A stretch of DNA of 13,984 bases from Tannerella sp. GTDB lineage: Bacteria > Bacteroidota > Bacteroidia > Bacteroidales > Tannerellaceae. How positions within the stretch are numbered: position 1 is the first letter of the stretch; each line of letters begins with the position of its first letter. The position numbers and the translations under genes were made by a program. The notes under the pieces are model-generated. The model did not search any database, was not told the origin of the DNA, and was given only the letters and a program-made list of their open reading frames with translations. Below, one piece after another: positions 1 to 7,770 of this stretch. The DNA is taken from positions 1 through 13,984 of the forward strand of contig JAIRYY010000085.1 of assembly GCA_031267485.1 (NCBI GenBank), written 5' to 3'.

Positions 1-119
1 CCATTTTCCGCGTGCCGTCAGGTACGCTATGTGACTGTCACCACATTCCGTACCTGACGGCACGGGCCTGGACAGGCCTCCGGCATTTTCTACCGACATT
101 CCGTACCTGACGGCACGGA
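1..119. repeat. Terminal direct repeat, left copy
   Basis: These 119 bases are identical to the last 119 bases of the window (13866-13984). The copy holds a large hairpin (11-64), one full 53-bp tandem unit and part of a second. Seen directly: the identity runs from the first base of the window to its last base, so its true length cannot be judged. Possible readings are a circular molecule, an assembly-graph loop through a repeat, or a gene module between dispersed repeats. Confidence 0.95.
11..64. repeat. Palindromic hairpin, 16-bp arms
   Basis: CGTGCCGTCAGGTACG at 11-26 is the exact reverse complement of 49-64. The 22-nt spacer itself contains GTGAC-T-GTCAC (31-41) and flanking ATGTG/CACAT, so the whole element can fold into one long cruciform or RNA hairpin. 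The right arm is the start of the tandem unit that follows. The same hairpin recurs at 13876-13929. It resembles a REP-type palindrome; no function can be assigned. Confidence 0.85.
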
Positions 120-240
120 GCCTGGACAGGCCTCCGGCATTTTCTACCGACATTCCGTACCTGACGGCACGGGCTTGGACAGGCCTCCGGCATTTTCTAC
201 CGACATTCCGTACCTGACGGCACGGAGCTTAAATGTCTCC
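43..240. repeat. 53/54-bp tandem repeat array, about 4 copies
   Basis: Units begin at 43, 96, 150 and 203 (periods 53, 54, 53). Each starts with ACATTCCGTACCTGACGGCA, followed by a CCTGGACAGGCCTCCGGC segment and TTTTCTACCG. The last unit diverges after the core and ends in CTTAAATGTCTCC. A one-base indel (CGGG versus CGGAG) explains the 54-bp spacing. The near identity of the units suggests recent expansion. One diverged unit lies at 8575-8620, also just beyond the 3' end of an operon. The internal segments are themselves conserved, so this is not a CRISPR array. Confidence 0.9.
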
Positions 241-261
241 AAAAATTTTTCTACCGGCATA

Positions 262-279
262 TTGTCCCCTGCGGGACAA
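262..279. promoter_or_regulatory. TTGTCCC-N4-GGGACAA inverted repeat
   Basis: A perfect 7-bp inverted repeat with a 4-nt spacer. A sister element, CTGTCCC-N3-GGGACAG, sits at 13822-13838 in the leader of the cyclase gene. Both lie next to TTTCTACC and to the AACCATTA...TTCACGTTACT block, in opposite orientations. It could be an operator or an RNA hairpin. There is no U-run, so a terminator is less likely. Confidence 0.5.
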
Positions 280-340
280 ATCGTGTACTCTATTTTGCTT
301 ATAACCATTATATATTATTTACTTCACGTTACTAAATAGC
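277..340 (+). repeat. Leader-like block, inverted copy of the operon leader
   Basis: AT-rich block containing CAAATCGTGTACT (277-289), TTTTGCTTATAACCATTA and TTCACGTTACT (323-333). The last part matches, on the opposite strand, the leader directly upstream of the cyclase gene (13788-13819). The first part matches 8091-8125. Here it points rightward into the 3' end of the lipoprotein gene, where no convincing plus-strand gene follows. It may be a displaced promoter or leader, or simply part of a dispersed repeat. Confidence 0.6.
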
Positions 341-376
341 ATTTTCTGTACGGAGGCGGCAGGCCGGGTTCATCGA

Positions 377-1528
377 CTATGAACGCGGTTTGTTGCCGAA
401 GCACAGCAGCGTGCCTTTGGCGGTCAGAATGAGGAGGCGGCCTTTTATGACGGCGGGGGAGGCGGTGATTTGTTCGCCTGCGTCGTATTCCCATTCGAGT
501 TCGCCGCTGTCGGCGTTGACGATTGAGATGATGCCGGTTTTCGTGCAGACGACTACTCTGTCGCGGCATATCACGGGCGAACTTTCCCCGGCGCTTCCCC
601 TGAGCATGAATTTCCAGTTCGGATTGCCGTCCTTGCGGTCGACGGAGTACAGGTAGCGGTCGTCCGTCAGGAAATAGAGCGTTTCGCCCGTAATGGCGGG
701 GACGGAAACGAACGCGCTGTTCCCGTCCATCGAACTCAGTATTTTTTTGTGGCGGACGATTTCTCCCTTTTCCAGCTGGAGTTCGTACATGTTGCCGGAA
801 TAATCGCCCAGGTAGCAGTAGTCGCCCATGATGGCGGGCGAGGCCGGGATGTATGCCTCAAGCTTCAGGGAATCCGTCGGGACGCCCCGTTTGCAGTCGA
901 TTATGCGCAGCCACGCGTCGCAGCCTCCGAAGAGTACGTGCCGCTTGCGGACGGCGACGGCTCCGTTCAGGTAGTAGCCCGATTCGAAGCGGCTGATAAC
1001 CGTGCCGTCCCGGCTGTCGAGGCAGTAGAGGTGGTTGTCGTAGCTGCCGAACACGATGGCCTGCCGTCCGTCGAAGTTCACGCAGTTGGGCGATGCGGCA
1101 ATCTGTCCCATCGTTTCGCAGGTCCACAGGGTATCCCGTCCGGCGAGGGAGATGGCCGTCATCATTCCGTCGATGCGTCCGATGTAGAGTACCGAATCGC
1201 AAATCATGGGGGTTGCTTCCACGGCGGTCTGCAGGTCGTATTCGAAAACCTGCTTCCCGTTGACGTCCACTCCGCGGACGAGTCCCCTTTTGTCGCACCA
1301 GTACGTCGTGCCGTTGTCGACCACCGGCGAGGAGGCGGTGCGTGAACTGCTCCTGTACGTCCACAGCAGGACGGGATTCCGGGGCAGACGCGTGTCCGTG
1401 TATCCGCTGAGCGCCGCATCTCCGCGAAACAGATGCCAGTCCATGTCGTCCGGAGTGTCGGACGATTCGGGATTGCCTCCGCAGGCCGTCAGGAGGCATA
1501 TCAGTCCTGTGTATAGTTGCTTTTTCAT
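377..1528 (-). CDS. Lipoprotein with PQQ/BamB-like beta-propeller
   Basis: A 383-residue protein, predicted to be a lipid-anchored extracytoplasmic beta-propeller. The start at 1528 gives MKKQLYTGLICLLTAC, a short type II signal with lipobox L13-T-A-C16. The open frame continues further upstream (to 2422), but only as antisense-like sequence inside the next gene. After a short polar linker comes WHLFRG, the entry motif shared with the two other propellers here, then about eight repeats ending in turns such as LLWTYR, TLWTCE, NWKFML and LEWEYD. That count suggests eight blades, as in BamB and quinoprotein dehydrogenases. The family usually serves as a scaffold or binding module; I see no proof of PQQ binding. 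It is the last gene of its operon, only 2 nt after the Fe-S adaptor gene. Inferred role: a surface or periplasmic partner of the redox chain. Confidence 0.9.
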   Translation of the reverse strand: MKKQLYTGLICLLTACGGNPESSDTPDDMDWHLFRGDAALSGYTDTRLPRNPVLLWTYRSSSRTASSPVVDNGTTYWCDKRGLVRGVDVNGKQVFEYDLQTAVEATPMICDSVLYIGRIDGMMTAISLAGRDTLWTCETMGQIAASPNCVNFDGRQAIVFGSYDNHLYCLDSRDGTVISRFESGYYLNGAVAVRKRHVLFGGCDAWLRIIDCKRGVPTDSLKLEAYIPASPAIMGDYCYLGDYSGNMYELQLEKGEIVRHKKILSSMDGNSAFVSVPAITGETLYFLTDDRYLYSVDRKDGNPNWKFMLRGSAGESSPVICRDRVVVCTKTGIISIVNADSGELEWEYDAGEQITASPAVIKGRLLILTAKGTLLCFGNKPRS

Positions 1529-1530
1529 TG

Positions 1531-2496
1531 TTAAGACAGGTATATTGCTCCTGTGGGGCAGAGGGAGGCCAGCGTTTTGCTGATGTTCGGTTTGTTTTCT
1601 TCCGGCAGCGTCACCTGCATGGCGAATCCGCGGCCGCTGAATGTAAATCCATTTTCGCTGTTGTATACGCACAGTCCGCAGCGGATGCATTTGGCCTGCT
1701 CGAACCACATATTGCCGCCGACGTGTATCTTTTTCATTGCCGGCAGGGCGGACGAGGCTTCGTAGCGCGGGCGTTTTATACCTTCCGCCGTGGCGTACAG
1801 GCGCAGTTTGCAGTCCTTTCGCCCGGCGCAGGCGCAGTGCAGGCAGCGCGAAGGCGACGGGGTGTTTTCCTGCAGGTACGCTTTCTCGTCGCTTCGGAAG
1901 CGTCCGAGCCGGGACAGATAAGCTTTTTTGTCCGCGCCGGCAGGCGTTTCCTCTCCGGGCTGGAGCGTGTCCGCCGGGGAGGCGGCCGCCAGTTCCCTGA
2001 CGATTGCGCGGATTGCGACCGGTTTGTCGACCGTTCCCCGGCGGCATGCCTTTTCGCAGGGCGCCTTGCACGTGTCGCAGGCTATCGCCGGCAGGGCGAA
2101 AGCGCGGACGAGTATCCGGCGGGCTTCCTCCGGCTTGTCGCGGTCGTGGAACAGCAGCAGCCGCTCGACGTCCAGTCCCTGCGGGCAGACCAGCGAGCAG
2201 GGCGCTTCGCAGTCGGCGCGGTGGTCGCTCAGCAGCAGTTCCAGCGAGAGCGAGCGTACCGTCCGGACGTCGTCGCCGGTGGCGTCTATCCGCATCCCCT
2301 CGGTGGGAACCGTTGTACAGGAGGGTATGATTTGCCCCGTGTCGCAGTCCCTGACGGCGCATACCATGCACGACGCCCTGTGCTTCATTCCTTTCGCGTG
2401 GCAGAGCGAAGGGATGTCGCATCCGGCGCGTCGCGCAGCTTCGAGTATCGTTTCACCCCGGAGCGCTTCCACTTCCATACCGTTGATTGTCATCAT
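1531..2496 (-). CDS. Multi-cluster Fe-S adaptor (NuoG-like [2Fe-2S] + GltD/DPD-type [4Fe-4S])
   Basis: A 321-residue cytoplasmic electron carrier. Residues 1-75 form a NuoG/HydA-type [2Fe-2S] domain (C32, C43, C46, C60 with classic spacing). Residues about 90-170 resemble the helical two-cluster domain at the N terminus of GltD, dihydropyrimidine dehydrogenase and NfnB (C96, C100, C104-P; C140, C143, C147, C151, then KPVAI). The C-terminal third has CLHCAC (218-223), C229-KLR, and CIRCGLC (270-276) plus C313-PTGA for another [4Fe-4S] cluster. The flavin and NAD domains that normally follow the GltD-type module are absent, so it looks like an adaptor rather than an enzyme. It probably docks on the NuoEF fusion encoded two genes upstream. 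The start is MM at 2496 or 2493; upstream in-frame sequence is out-of-frame overlap with the hydrolase gene. It lies 16 nt after the hydrolase gene and 2 nt before the lipoprotein gene. Confidence 0.9.
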   Translation of the reverse strand: MMTINGMEVEALRGETILEAARRAGCDIPSLCHAKGMKHRASCMVCAVRDCDTGQIIPSCTTVPTEGMRIDATGDDVRTVRSLSLELLLSDHRADCEAPCSLVCPQGLDVERLLLFHDRDKPEEARRILVRAFALPAIACDTCKAPCEKACRRGTVDKPVAIRAIVRELAAASPADTLQPGEETPAGADKKAYLSRLGRFRSDEKAYLQENTPSPSRCLHCACAGRKDCKLRLYATAEGIKRPRYEASSALPAMKKIHVGGNMWFEQAKCIRCGLCVYNSENGFTFSGRGFAMQVTLPEENKPNISKTLASLCPTGAIYLS

Positions 2497-2512
2497 GGCT
2501 GCGGTTCGTTTT

Positions 2513-3427
2513 TTAGCGGAACGAGCCTTCGCATACGCAGAGGAGCTTGTAACTGTATCCGGCGGACGCGTCGCCCCGTATGTCCACCAGGCCGGGATAT
2601 TCGATGTGCATGCCGGCCACGCGTATGCCCTTTTCCGCGACGCAGGCCATGATGCGGCGGCGCGACGCGATGGCGGCGGCGGGGTCGACATCGAACGATA
2701 CCGCTACCTGCGGGCAGGGTATCTGGATGGGCGTCACGTGCGTCACGTCTCCCCATATCAGCAGCCGGTATCCGTCCGAATCAAGCAGGTAAGCCGTATG
2801 GCCGGGCGTGTGCCCGTATGCAGCAATGGCGCGTATGCCCGGCAACAGTTCGCGCGCCGTGCCGTCCGGTTCGCCGGGGACGAACAGATGCAGGCTGTCC
2901 CGGTAGGCGTCCAGCATTTTCCGTGCGCCGGCGAATCCGTTCCGCCGGTTTTCGGGGAGGCGCATCATGGCCTCGTCGCTCGTCCAGTAGTCGTATTCCG
3001 CCTGCGCGAGGTAGAGCGCGGCGCGGGGGAAAGCCTTTTTTCCGTCCTGCAGCAGGCCGCCGATATGGTCGCCGTGCAGGTGAGTGAGGAGGATGATTTG
3101 TATATCTTCCGCCTTTTTGCCGCATTTCTCCAGATTGCCCGTCAGATTCCGCCCCAGTCCGGCGTCGACCAGCACGGTGCGGCCGTCCGCCTCGGCCAGG
3201 AACGCGTTGATGGCGCTGCGGTAGACGCCGCCGGGGAGGTATCTGTTCAACATCTCATCCGTAGCTCCAATCAGCATGTTCGCGTTACCCTCCTGCTGAA
3301 CGTCCGTCAGTGTCGTGATGCTGAACGCACCCGCTCCGAAAGTCACCGGCTCCGTTTTGTCCTGTGCCGGGACGCTGCCGGCAAACAGTGAAAGCATCGC
3401 CGGTAAAATAATTTTTTTTGTTTTCAT
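2513..3427 (-). CDS. Secreted metallo-beta-lactamase-fold hydrolase
   Basis: A 304-residue MBL-fold hydrolase. An N-terminal signal peptide (MKTKKIILPAMLSLFAGSVPA, cleavage near A21-Q22) predicts export to the periplasm. All seven metal ligands of a dinuclear zinc site can be placed: THLHGDH (H116, H118, D120, H121), GHTPGH (H210), GD (D227) and GMH (H274). The fold and length fit the lactonase/phosphodiesterase-like branch of the superfamily, but the substrate cannot be read from sequence. The ATG at 3427 is preferred over a TTG two codons upstream because it gives a canonical signal peptide. A 69-nt AT-rich gap separates it from the NuoEF fusion gene, the widest gap within this operon, so an internal promoter is possible; I see no clear consensus. 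A periplasmic hydrolase between cytoplasmic NADH-oxidoreductase genes is unusual. Confidence 0.92.
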   Translation of the reverse strand: MKTKKIILPAMLSLFAGSVPAQDKTEPVTFGAGAFSITTLTDVQQEGNANMLIGATDEMLNRYLPGGVYRSAINAFLAEADGRTVLVDAGLGRNLTGNLEKCGKKAEDIQIILLTHLHGDHIGGLLQDGKKAFPRAALYLAQAEYDYWTSDEAMMRLPENRRNGFAGARKMLDAYRDSLHLFVPGEPDGTARELLPGIRAIAAYGHTPGHTAYLLDSDGYRLLIWGDVTHVTPIQIPCPQVAVSFDVDPAAAIASRRRIMACVAEKGIRVAGMHIEYPGLVDIRGDASAGYSYKLLCVCEGSFR

Positions 3428-3496
3428 AATCAATATATATTTAAAAATTAATAGGTCTCCGTATGTTATGTTTGCTGCGCAGAACCCGTCGTCCGG

Positions 3497-5917
3497 TCAT
3501 GCCTGTGTAAGTTTCGCCGCCAATTGATTGCGGGCGCCTCCGACCTTTCGTATGGCGCCGGAAGCGCACTCGTCGATGCACAGGCCGCACTGCACGCATT
3601 TGGCGGTGTCGATTGTGTGGATTTGGTAGGGCGAATAGGGAATTGCGTCCACCGGACAAGCCTTGGCGCACTTCGTGCATCCGGTGCAGTCGCCGGTGAC
3701 GGCGTATTTCACCAGTGCCTTGCATGTGCCGGTCCGGCAGACGCCGTTCACGTGCTCCATGTATTCCTCGCGGAAATATTTCAGCGTGGTCAGCACGGGG
3801 TTGGGCGCCGTCCGTCCCAGTCCGCAGAGGGAAGCTTTCCTGACGTTCAGCGCCAGTTCTTCGAGCGTGTCGATGTCCGCCGGTACCGCCTTTCCGCCGC
3901 AAATCCTGTCGAGTATGTCGAGCATCCGGCGGATACCGACCCGGCAGAACGTGCATTTGCCGCAGGACTGTTCGCAGGTGAAACTCAGGAAATAGCGCGC
4001 CACGTCGACCATGCAGTCGCTTTCGCTCAGCACGACCAGACCGCCCGAACCCATCATGGCGCCCATTTTGCTGAATGCGTCGAAATCGACCTGCACGTCG
4101 CACAGGTGAGCCGGGATGCATCCGCCCGACGGTCCGCCAATCTGGACGGCTTTCAGCGCCTCTCCTCCCTCCACGCCTCCGCCTATGTCGTGGATGATCC
4201 GGTTCAGCGTGATGCCCATCGGGACTTCGATAAGTCCGCCGTGGCGTATTTTTCCCGCGAGCGCGAACACTTTCGTGCCCGTGCTCCGTTCGACGCCTAT
4301 GCCGGCATAGCGTTTCGCGTCCCCGCTTATGATGTACGGTATCTGGCTGAGCGTTTCGACGTTGTTGACGAGCGTCGGCAAGCCGTGCAGGCCTTCGCCG
4401 GCAGGGTAGGGCGGACGCTGCCTGGGAAAGCCGCGTTCGCCCTCAATGGAGGCGATGAGGGCGGTTTCCTCTCCGCAGACGAAAGCGCCTGCGCCCTCGA
4501 ACACGGAGATGTCGAAAGAAAACCCGCTGCCGTCGATGTTTTCGCCCGTCAGACCTCGTTCGCGGCACAGCGCCAGCGCCATGCGTATGCGGCTGACGGC
4601 CAGCGGATATTCGGCGCGGATATAGAAGATACCTTTTCCCGCTCCGACGGCGTATCCGGCAATCAGCATGCCTTCAATCACCCGGAACGGATACGATTCG
4701 AGCATCATGCGGTCCATGAACGCGCCGGGGTCGCCCTCGTCGCCGTTGCAGATGACGTATTTCTCCTCCCTGTCCGCCGCCGCGACGAGCGCCCATTTCT
4801 TGCCGGTGGGGAATCCGCCGCCGCCGCGTCCGCGCAGGCCGCTTTTCAGGATTTCGTCTATGACTTCGCTGCCCGAAAGCGACGACAGCGCCCTGTGCAG
4901 CGCGTCGAAGCCTCCGTGTGCGGCATATTCGTCCGCGTTCAGGGGCGCGACGACGCCGTATCCCTCGGTGGATATGTGTTTCTGTCCGGCCAGGAAGCTG
5001 TCGATGATGCCCGTCCGTTCCCGTTCGGGTTTCCATATCACGTTATCCCACGTGATGTCGGTGTGGAACGTGTCGATGTGGTTGACCAGGATGTTCTTCA
5101 GGCGTTTCAGGCGGCCGGCGGGCTTGAAGTTATGGTGGAGGATTTCCTTTATCTCGGTCACTTTCACGTTCGGGTAGCGGGTGATGGCGCCGTCGGGGCG
5201 AACGACATCAATCAGCGGCGTCCGGTTGCATACCCCGACGCAGCCGACCGGTTTGATGTCCACTTCGATGCCCAGTTCTGCGGAGGCGGCCGTCAACTCC
5301 CGGTAGATGTCCGCCGAGCCGCTTGCCTGGCAGCACGAACCCATTCCGATGCGAATCTCGCCGGAGGCTTTCCGCCGCGTTCTGTTGCCGCCGTCCCCCT
5401 CCTTTTCCGTCCCGGCGATGGAGAGGAAGTCGCCAATCACTTCGCTGACCCTTCCCGGCATGACCCGGCCGTATATCTTCTCGTCGATTTGCACGACGGG
5501 CGCCAGCGTGCAGCAGCCCAGGCATGCGATTTTTTCCAGCGAGAACAGCCGGTCGGCCGTCGTGATGCCGCCGTCTTCCAGTTTCAGCTCGCGGCGGAAC
5601 GAGTCGTAGACGTTTCCCGCCCCCTTGACGTGGCAGGCCGTCCCCGTGCATACCTTGATGAGGTGTTTGCCGTAGGGTATGTGCCGGAATTGGGAATAAA
5701 ACGTGGCGACGCTGACGAGTTGCGCCCGGTCAATCTCCGTTCGTTCGTAAACGCGTTCCAGCGCGGCGGACGGGAGGTAGCCAAATTCTTCCTGGAGCGC
5801 CTGCAGCAGGGGGATGATGATTTGCCGCGACGCGCCGATGCGGTCGATGACGGCGTCCGTCCGCGCCGTCATCCCGTCTGCGTTTGCCGTCCGGCTATTT
5901 TCACAATTGCATGCCAT
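3497..5917 (-). CDS. NuoE-NuoF fusion NADH oxidoreductase with C-terminal 2[4Fe-4S] ferredoxin
   Basis: An 806-residue cytoplasmic diaphorase that should oxidise or reduce NAD(P)H through FMN. Residues 20-165 form a complete NuoE [2Fe-2S] domain (C90-X4-C95, C132-X3-C136). Residues about 187-265 form a second thioredoxin-like domain (C195, C196, C226, C230), where the usual first cysteine is G191. Residues about 275-720 are NuoF: GLRGRGGGGFPTG (360-372) and NGDEGDPGAF (391-400) for FMN/NADH, GEETAL (482-487), and C652, C655, C658 and C698 for the N3-type cluster. The C terminus adds a pair C727/C732 and two ferredoxin motifs (C744/747/750/754 and C774/777/780/784). The NuoF-to-ferredoxin layout matches HydB-type subunits of soluble NADH-linked hydrogenase and Nfn-like complexes, with the NuoE subunit fused in front. 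An SD-like AGGA (5925-5928) lies 7 nt before the ATG. It starts 12 nt after the three-TM propeller gene. Confidence 0.95.
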   Translation of the reverse strand: MACNCENSRTANADGMTARTDAVIDRIGASRQIIIPLLQALQEEFGYLPSAALERVYERTEIDRAQLVSVATFYSQFRHIPYGKHLIKVCTGTACHVKGAGNVYDSFRRELKLEDGGITTADRLFSLEKIACLGCCTLAPVVQIDEKIYGRVMPGRVSEVIGDFLSIAGTEKEGDGGNRTRRKASGEIRIGMGSCCQASGSADIYRELTAASAELGIEVDIKPVGCVGVCNRTPLIDVVRPDGAITRYPNVKVTEIKEILHHNFKPAGRLKRLKNILVNHIDTFHTDITWDNVIWKPERERTGIIDSFLAGQKHISTEGYGVVAPLNADEYAAHGGFDALHRALSSLSGSEVIDEILKSGLRGRGGGGFPTGKKWALVAAADREEKYVICNGDEGDPGAFMDRMMLESYPFRVIEGMLIAGYAVGAGKGIFYIRAEYPLAVSRIRMALALCRERGLTGENIDGSGFSFDISVFEGAGAFVCGEETALIASIEGERGFPRQRPPYPAGEGLHGLPTLVNNVETLSQIPYIISGDAKRYAGIGVERSTGTKVFALAGKIRHGGLIEVPMGITLNRIIHDIGGGVEGGEALKAVQIGGPSGGCIPAHLCDVQVDFDAFSKMGAMMGSGGLVVLSESDCMVDVARYFLSFTCEQSCGKCTFCRVGIRRMLDILDRICGGKAVPADIDTLEELALNVRKASLCGLGRTAPNPVLTTLKYFREEYMEHVNGVCRTGTCKALVKYAVTGDCTGCTKCAKACPVDAIPYSPYQIHTIDTAKCVQCGLCIDECASGAIRKVGGARNQLAAKLTQA

Positions 5918-5924
5918 GATAAAT

Positions 5925-5928
5925 TCCT
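5925..5928 (-). promoter_or_regulatory. Shine-Dalgarno of the NuoEF fusion gene
   Basis: AGGA on the minus strand, 7 nt before the ATG at 5917, supports that start. Most other genes here lack a clear SD, as is common in Bacteroidetes. Confidence 0.6.
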
Positions 5929-5929
5929 G

Positions 5930-7732
5930 TCATTTGTTTGCTACACAGTAAATGCTTTTCTCGGTGCGCACCACAATCCTGCCGTCCGTGAACGCGGGCG
6001 TGGCGAGCGTTTTCTCTCCCGTCTCGAAAGCGTCCAGGAGCGTGAAGCTGTTGTCGGCGGAGAAGATGTGCATTTTCCCGTCGTTGCTGAAGAGGAAAAT
6101 CTTCCCGTCGGCGATGACGGGCGACGAGTAAAACTCCGTGTTCAGTTCGTGTTCCCCGCGCAGTTCGCCGGTCTGCGCGTCGTAGGAGGCGACCACGCCG
6201 TAGCTCGTCGCGAGGAAAAGGTTTTCCTTCGTCGCTACCGGACTGGATACTTCCGGGAGGAAGTCGTTGCTTTCCCACAGGACGCTGCCGTCCGCGCCGT
6301 TGATGGCTACCAGCTTTGCATATTCGCTCGCTCCGAATATGATGCCGTTTGCGCTGCATGCGCTCGACCCGACTTCGCCCGTGAGACATTCGACCCGCCA
6401 GAGCTGTTCTCCGCTGTCCGGGTTGTAGGCCGTGATGGCGGGATTTCCCATCAGGACGAGTTGGGGTTTGCCGTCGACGTATGCGATAATGGGCGAGCTC
6501 CATGTTATTTTTTCCGTCCGGCTTTTGCTCCACCGCTCGGCGCCGGTGTTTATGTCGAGCGATACGACTTTCGACGCGTTCCGGTTGTCGTACTGCACGA
6601 TGACGGAGTTGCCGAAAACGAGCAGCGACGAGGCGTACCCGTAATGATTGTCCGGCACGCCCAGGTTCCGGCTCCATAACCTGTTGCCGTCCGTGTCGGC
6701 GCATATTATGTCGCCGGTGGCGAAAATCGCGCAGACCTGTTTCCCGTTTGTGGCAACGCTCGAGGCGGCCAGCCCGGTGTCGTCCGTCGTCTCCGGCATT
6801 TGCGACGGCGAACCGGAGATGTCCGTGGCAGCCAGCGTCCAGAGGCGCTCGCCCGTCGCAAGGTCGTGGCAGTATAGTTCGCGCGCTTCTTCGTCGGCGC
6901 CCGAAAAGAAGATTTTGTTTCCGTTGATGACAGGCGAGTTGTATCCTTTTCGCGGAACGTCATGCTTCCATGAGATGTTTGTCCCGCTGCTCAGATTCCA
7001 TTTGGCGGGCACTTCTTTTGCTGCTGATATGCCGTTGGAGTTGTTTCCTCTGAAGGCGTTGTGGGTTGCCTGAGGGTCTTTTGGGACTATTGGGACTTGG
7101 GGGGCTTGGGGGTCTTTGGGGGATTCGGGGATGTTTTGAGCGGTGTCGTTTGATGAGATGTCTGCGGGATTGTTGTCGGGGGGGGCGGCGTCTGTCTCGA
7201 TATTGTCGTCCGCTGGGGGGGCGACGGGTTCTTCCGTGCTGCTGTTTTGCATCGCCTGTTCCCGGACATGGGCTGTCTTCATGAGGGGGGATGTGAGGAG
7301 GGCGAAAATGAGGGCGGCGGCGGCGATGGCCGATGCCATCCATACGACGTACCGGCGCGCCTGCGATTTGACGAGCCATTCGTCGACCGGGTCTATCTTT
7401 TTATCCGGTATGTTGCGGTCGTTTGCGAAATAGAGCCTGACCGATACGATGAAGACGAACAGCATGCCCGACAGGATGTATACGCCCGTCATGAGATGGT
7501 CGAGCCTGACGAAATAGGCCTTTCTGGCGAGCAGGTCTAACTGCCGGATTTGCTCCTGCAGGACGGGATTGTCCGCATTGCTGTCGTTTAGCTGCTTCAA
7601 TGTTTCTATCACTTCGGCCTGGAGCGGCGTCGTTCCTCTGACCTGAAAGTAGTTGGTGACAAGCATAATCGAAAATACGGCCACAAAAATGGCGGATACG
7701 ATGGCTATGTTTCTGAGAATTGTCCGTTTCAT
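5930..7732 (-). CDS. Three-TM membrane protein with PQQ/BamB-like beta-propeller
   Basis: A 600-residue membrane-anchored propeller. Hydrophobic segments lie at about 8-28, 82-102 and 129-147. Residues 30-75 between the first two are polar and helical. A flexible linker rich in Pro, Asp and Asn (about 160-225) leads to FRG (227-229) and then a propeller of about eight repeats with turns such as SWKHDV, RLWTLA, RLWSRN, QLWRVE and VLWESN. The propeller is most likely periplasmic on the positive-inside pattern (NDRNIPDKK and KSQARR between TM2 and TM3). It has no heme or Fe-S motif. It is the first gene of the downstream operon; its leader carries TTCACGTTATT 39 nt before the ATG. It may be the membrane anchor that brings the NADH-side complex and the periplasmic parts together. 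Cofactor use (PQQ) is unproven. Confidence 0.9.
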   Translation of the reverse strand: MKRTILRNIAIVSAIFVAVFSIMLVTNYFQVRGTTPLQAEVIETLKQLNDSNADNPVLQEQIRQLDLLARKAYFVRLDHLMTGVYILSGMLFVFIVSVRLYFANDRNIPDKKIDPVDEWLVKSQARRYVVWMASAIAAAALIFALLTSPLMKTAHVREQAMQNSSTEEPVAPPADDNIETDAAPPDNNPADISSNDTAQNIPESPKDPQAPQVPIVPKDPQATHNAFRGNNSNGISAAKEVPAKWNLSSGTNISWKHDVPRKGYNSPVINGNKIFFSGADEEARELYCHDLATGERLWTLAATDISGSPSQMPETTDDTGLAASSVATNGKQVCAIFATGDIICADTDGNRLWSRNLGVPDNHYGYASSLLVFGNSVIVQYDNRNASKVVSLDINTGAERWSKSRTEKITWSSPIIAYVDGKPQLVLMGNPAITAYNPDSGEQLWRVECLTGEVGSSACSANGIIFGASEYAKLVAINGADGSVLWESNDFLPEVSSPVATKENLFLATSYGVVASYDAQTGELRGEHELNTEFYSSPVIADGKIFLFSNDGKMHIFSADNSFTLLDAFETGEKTLATPAFTDGRIVVRTEKSIYCVANK

Positions 7733-7770
7733 TTACCTGATTTGAAATTTTTATGTTTAACTTTTTCTTT

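Noticed and set aside
377..2422. A 681-residue version of the lipoprotein propeller
   Set aside because: The extra N-terminal part is out-of-frame sequence inside the Fe-S adaptor gene. The internal ATG at 1528 starts a perfect lipoprotein signal.
1531..2691. A 386-residue version of the Fe-S adaptor
   Set aside because: The first 65 residues overlap the hydrolase gene in another frame and have no ferredoxin features. The MM start at 2496 opens directly into the [2Fe-2S] domain.
3497..5917. Calling the locus an NADH-linked [FeFe] hydrogenase or complex I
   Set aside because: No H-cluster subunit, no NuoB/C/D and no antiporter-type subunits are in the window.
3524..6679. A 1051-codon open frame on the plus strand
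   Set aside because: It lies wholly antisense to the NuoEF fusion and the three-TM propeller, whose minus-strand proteins have complete motifs. Its composition is that of a G+C-driven shadow and no domain is recognisable.
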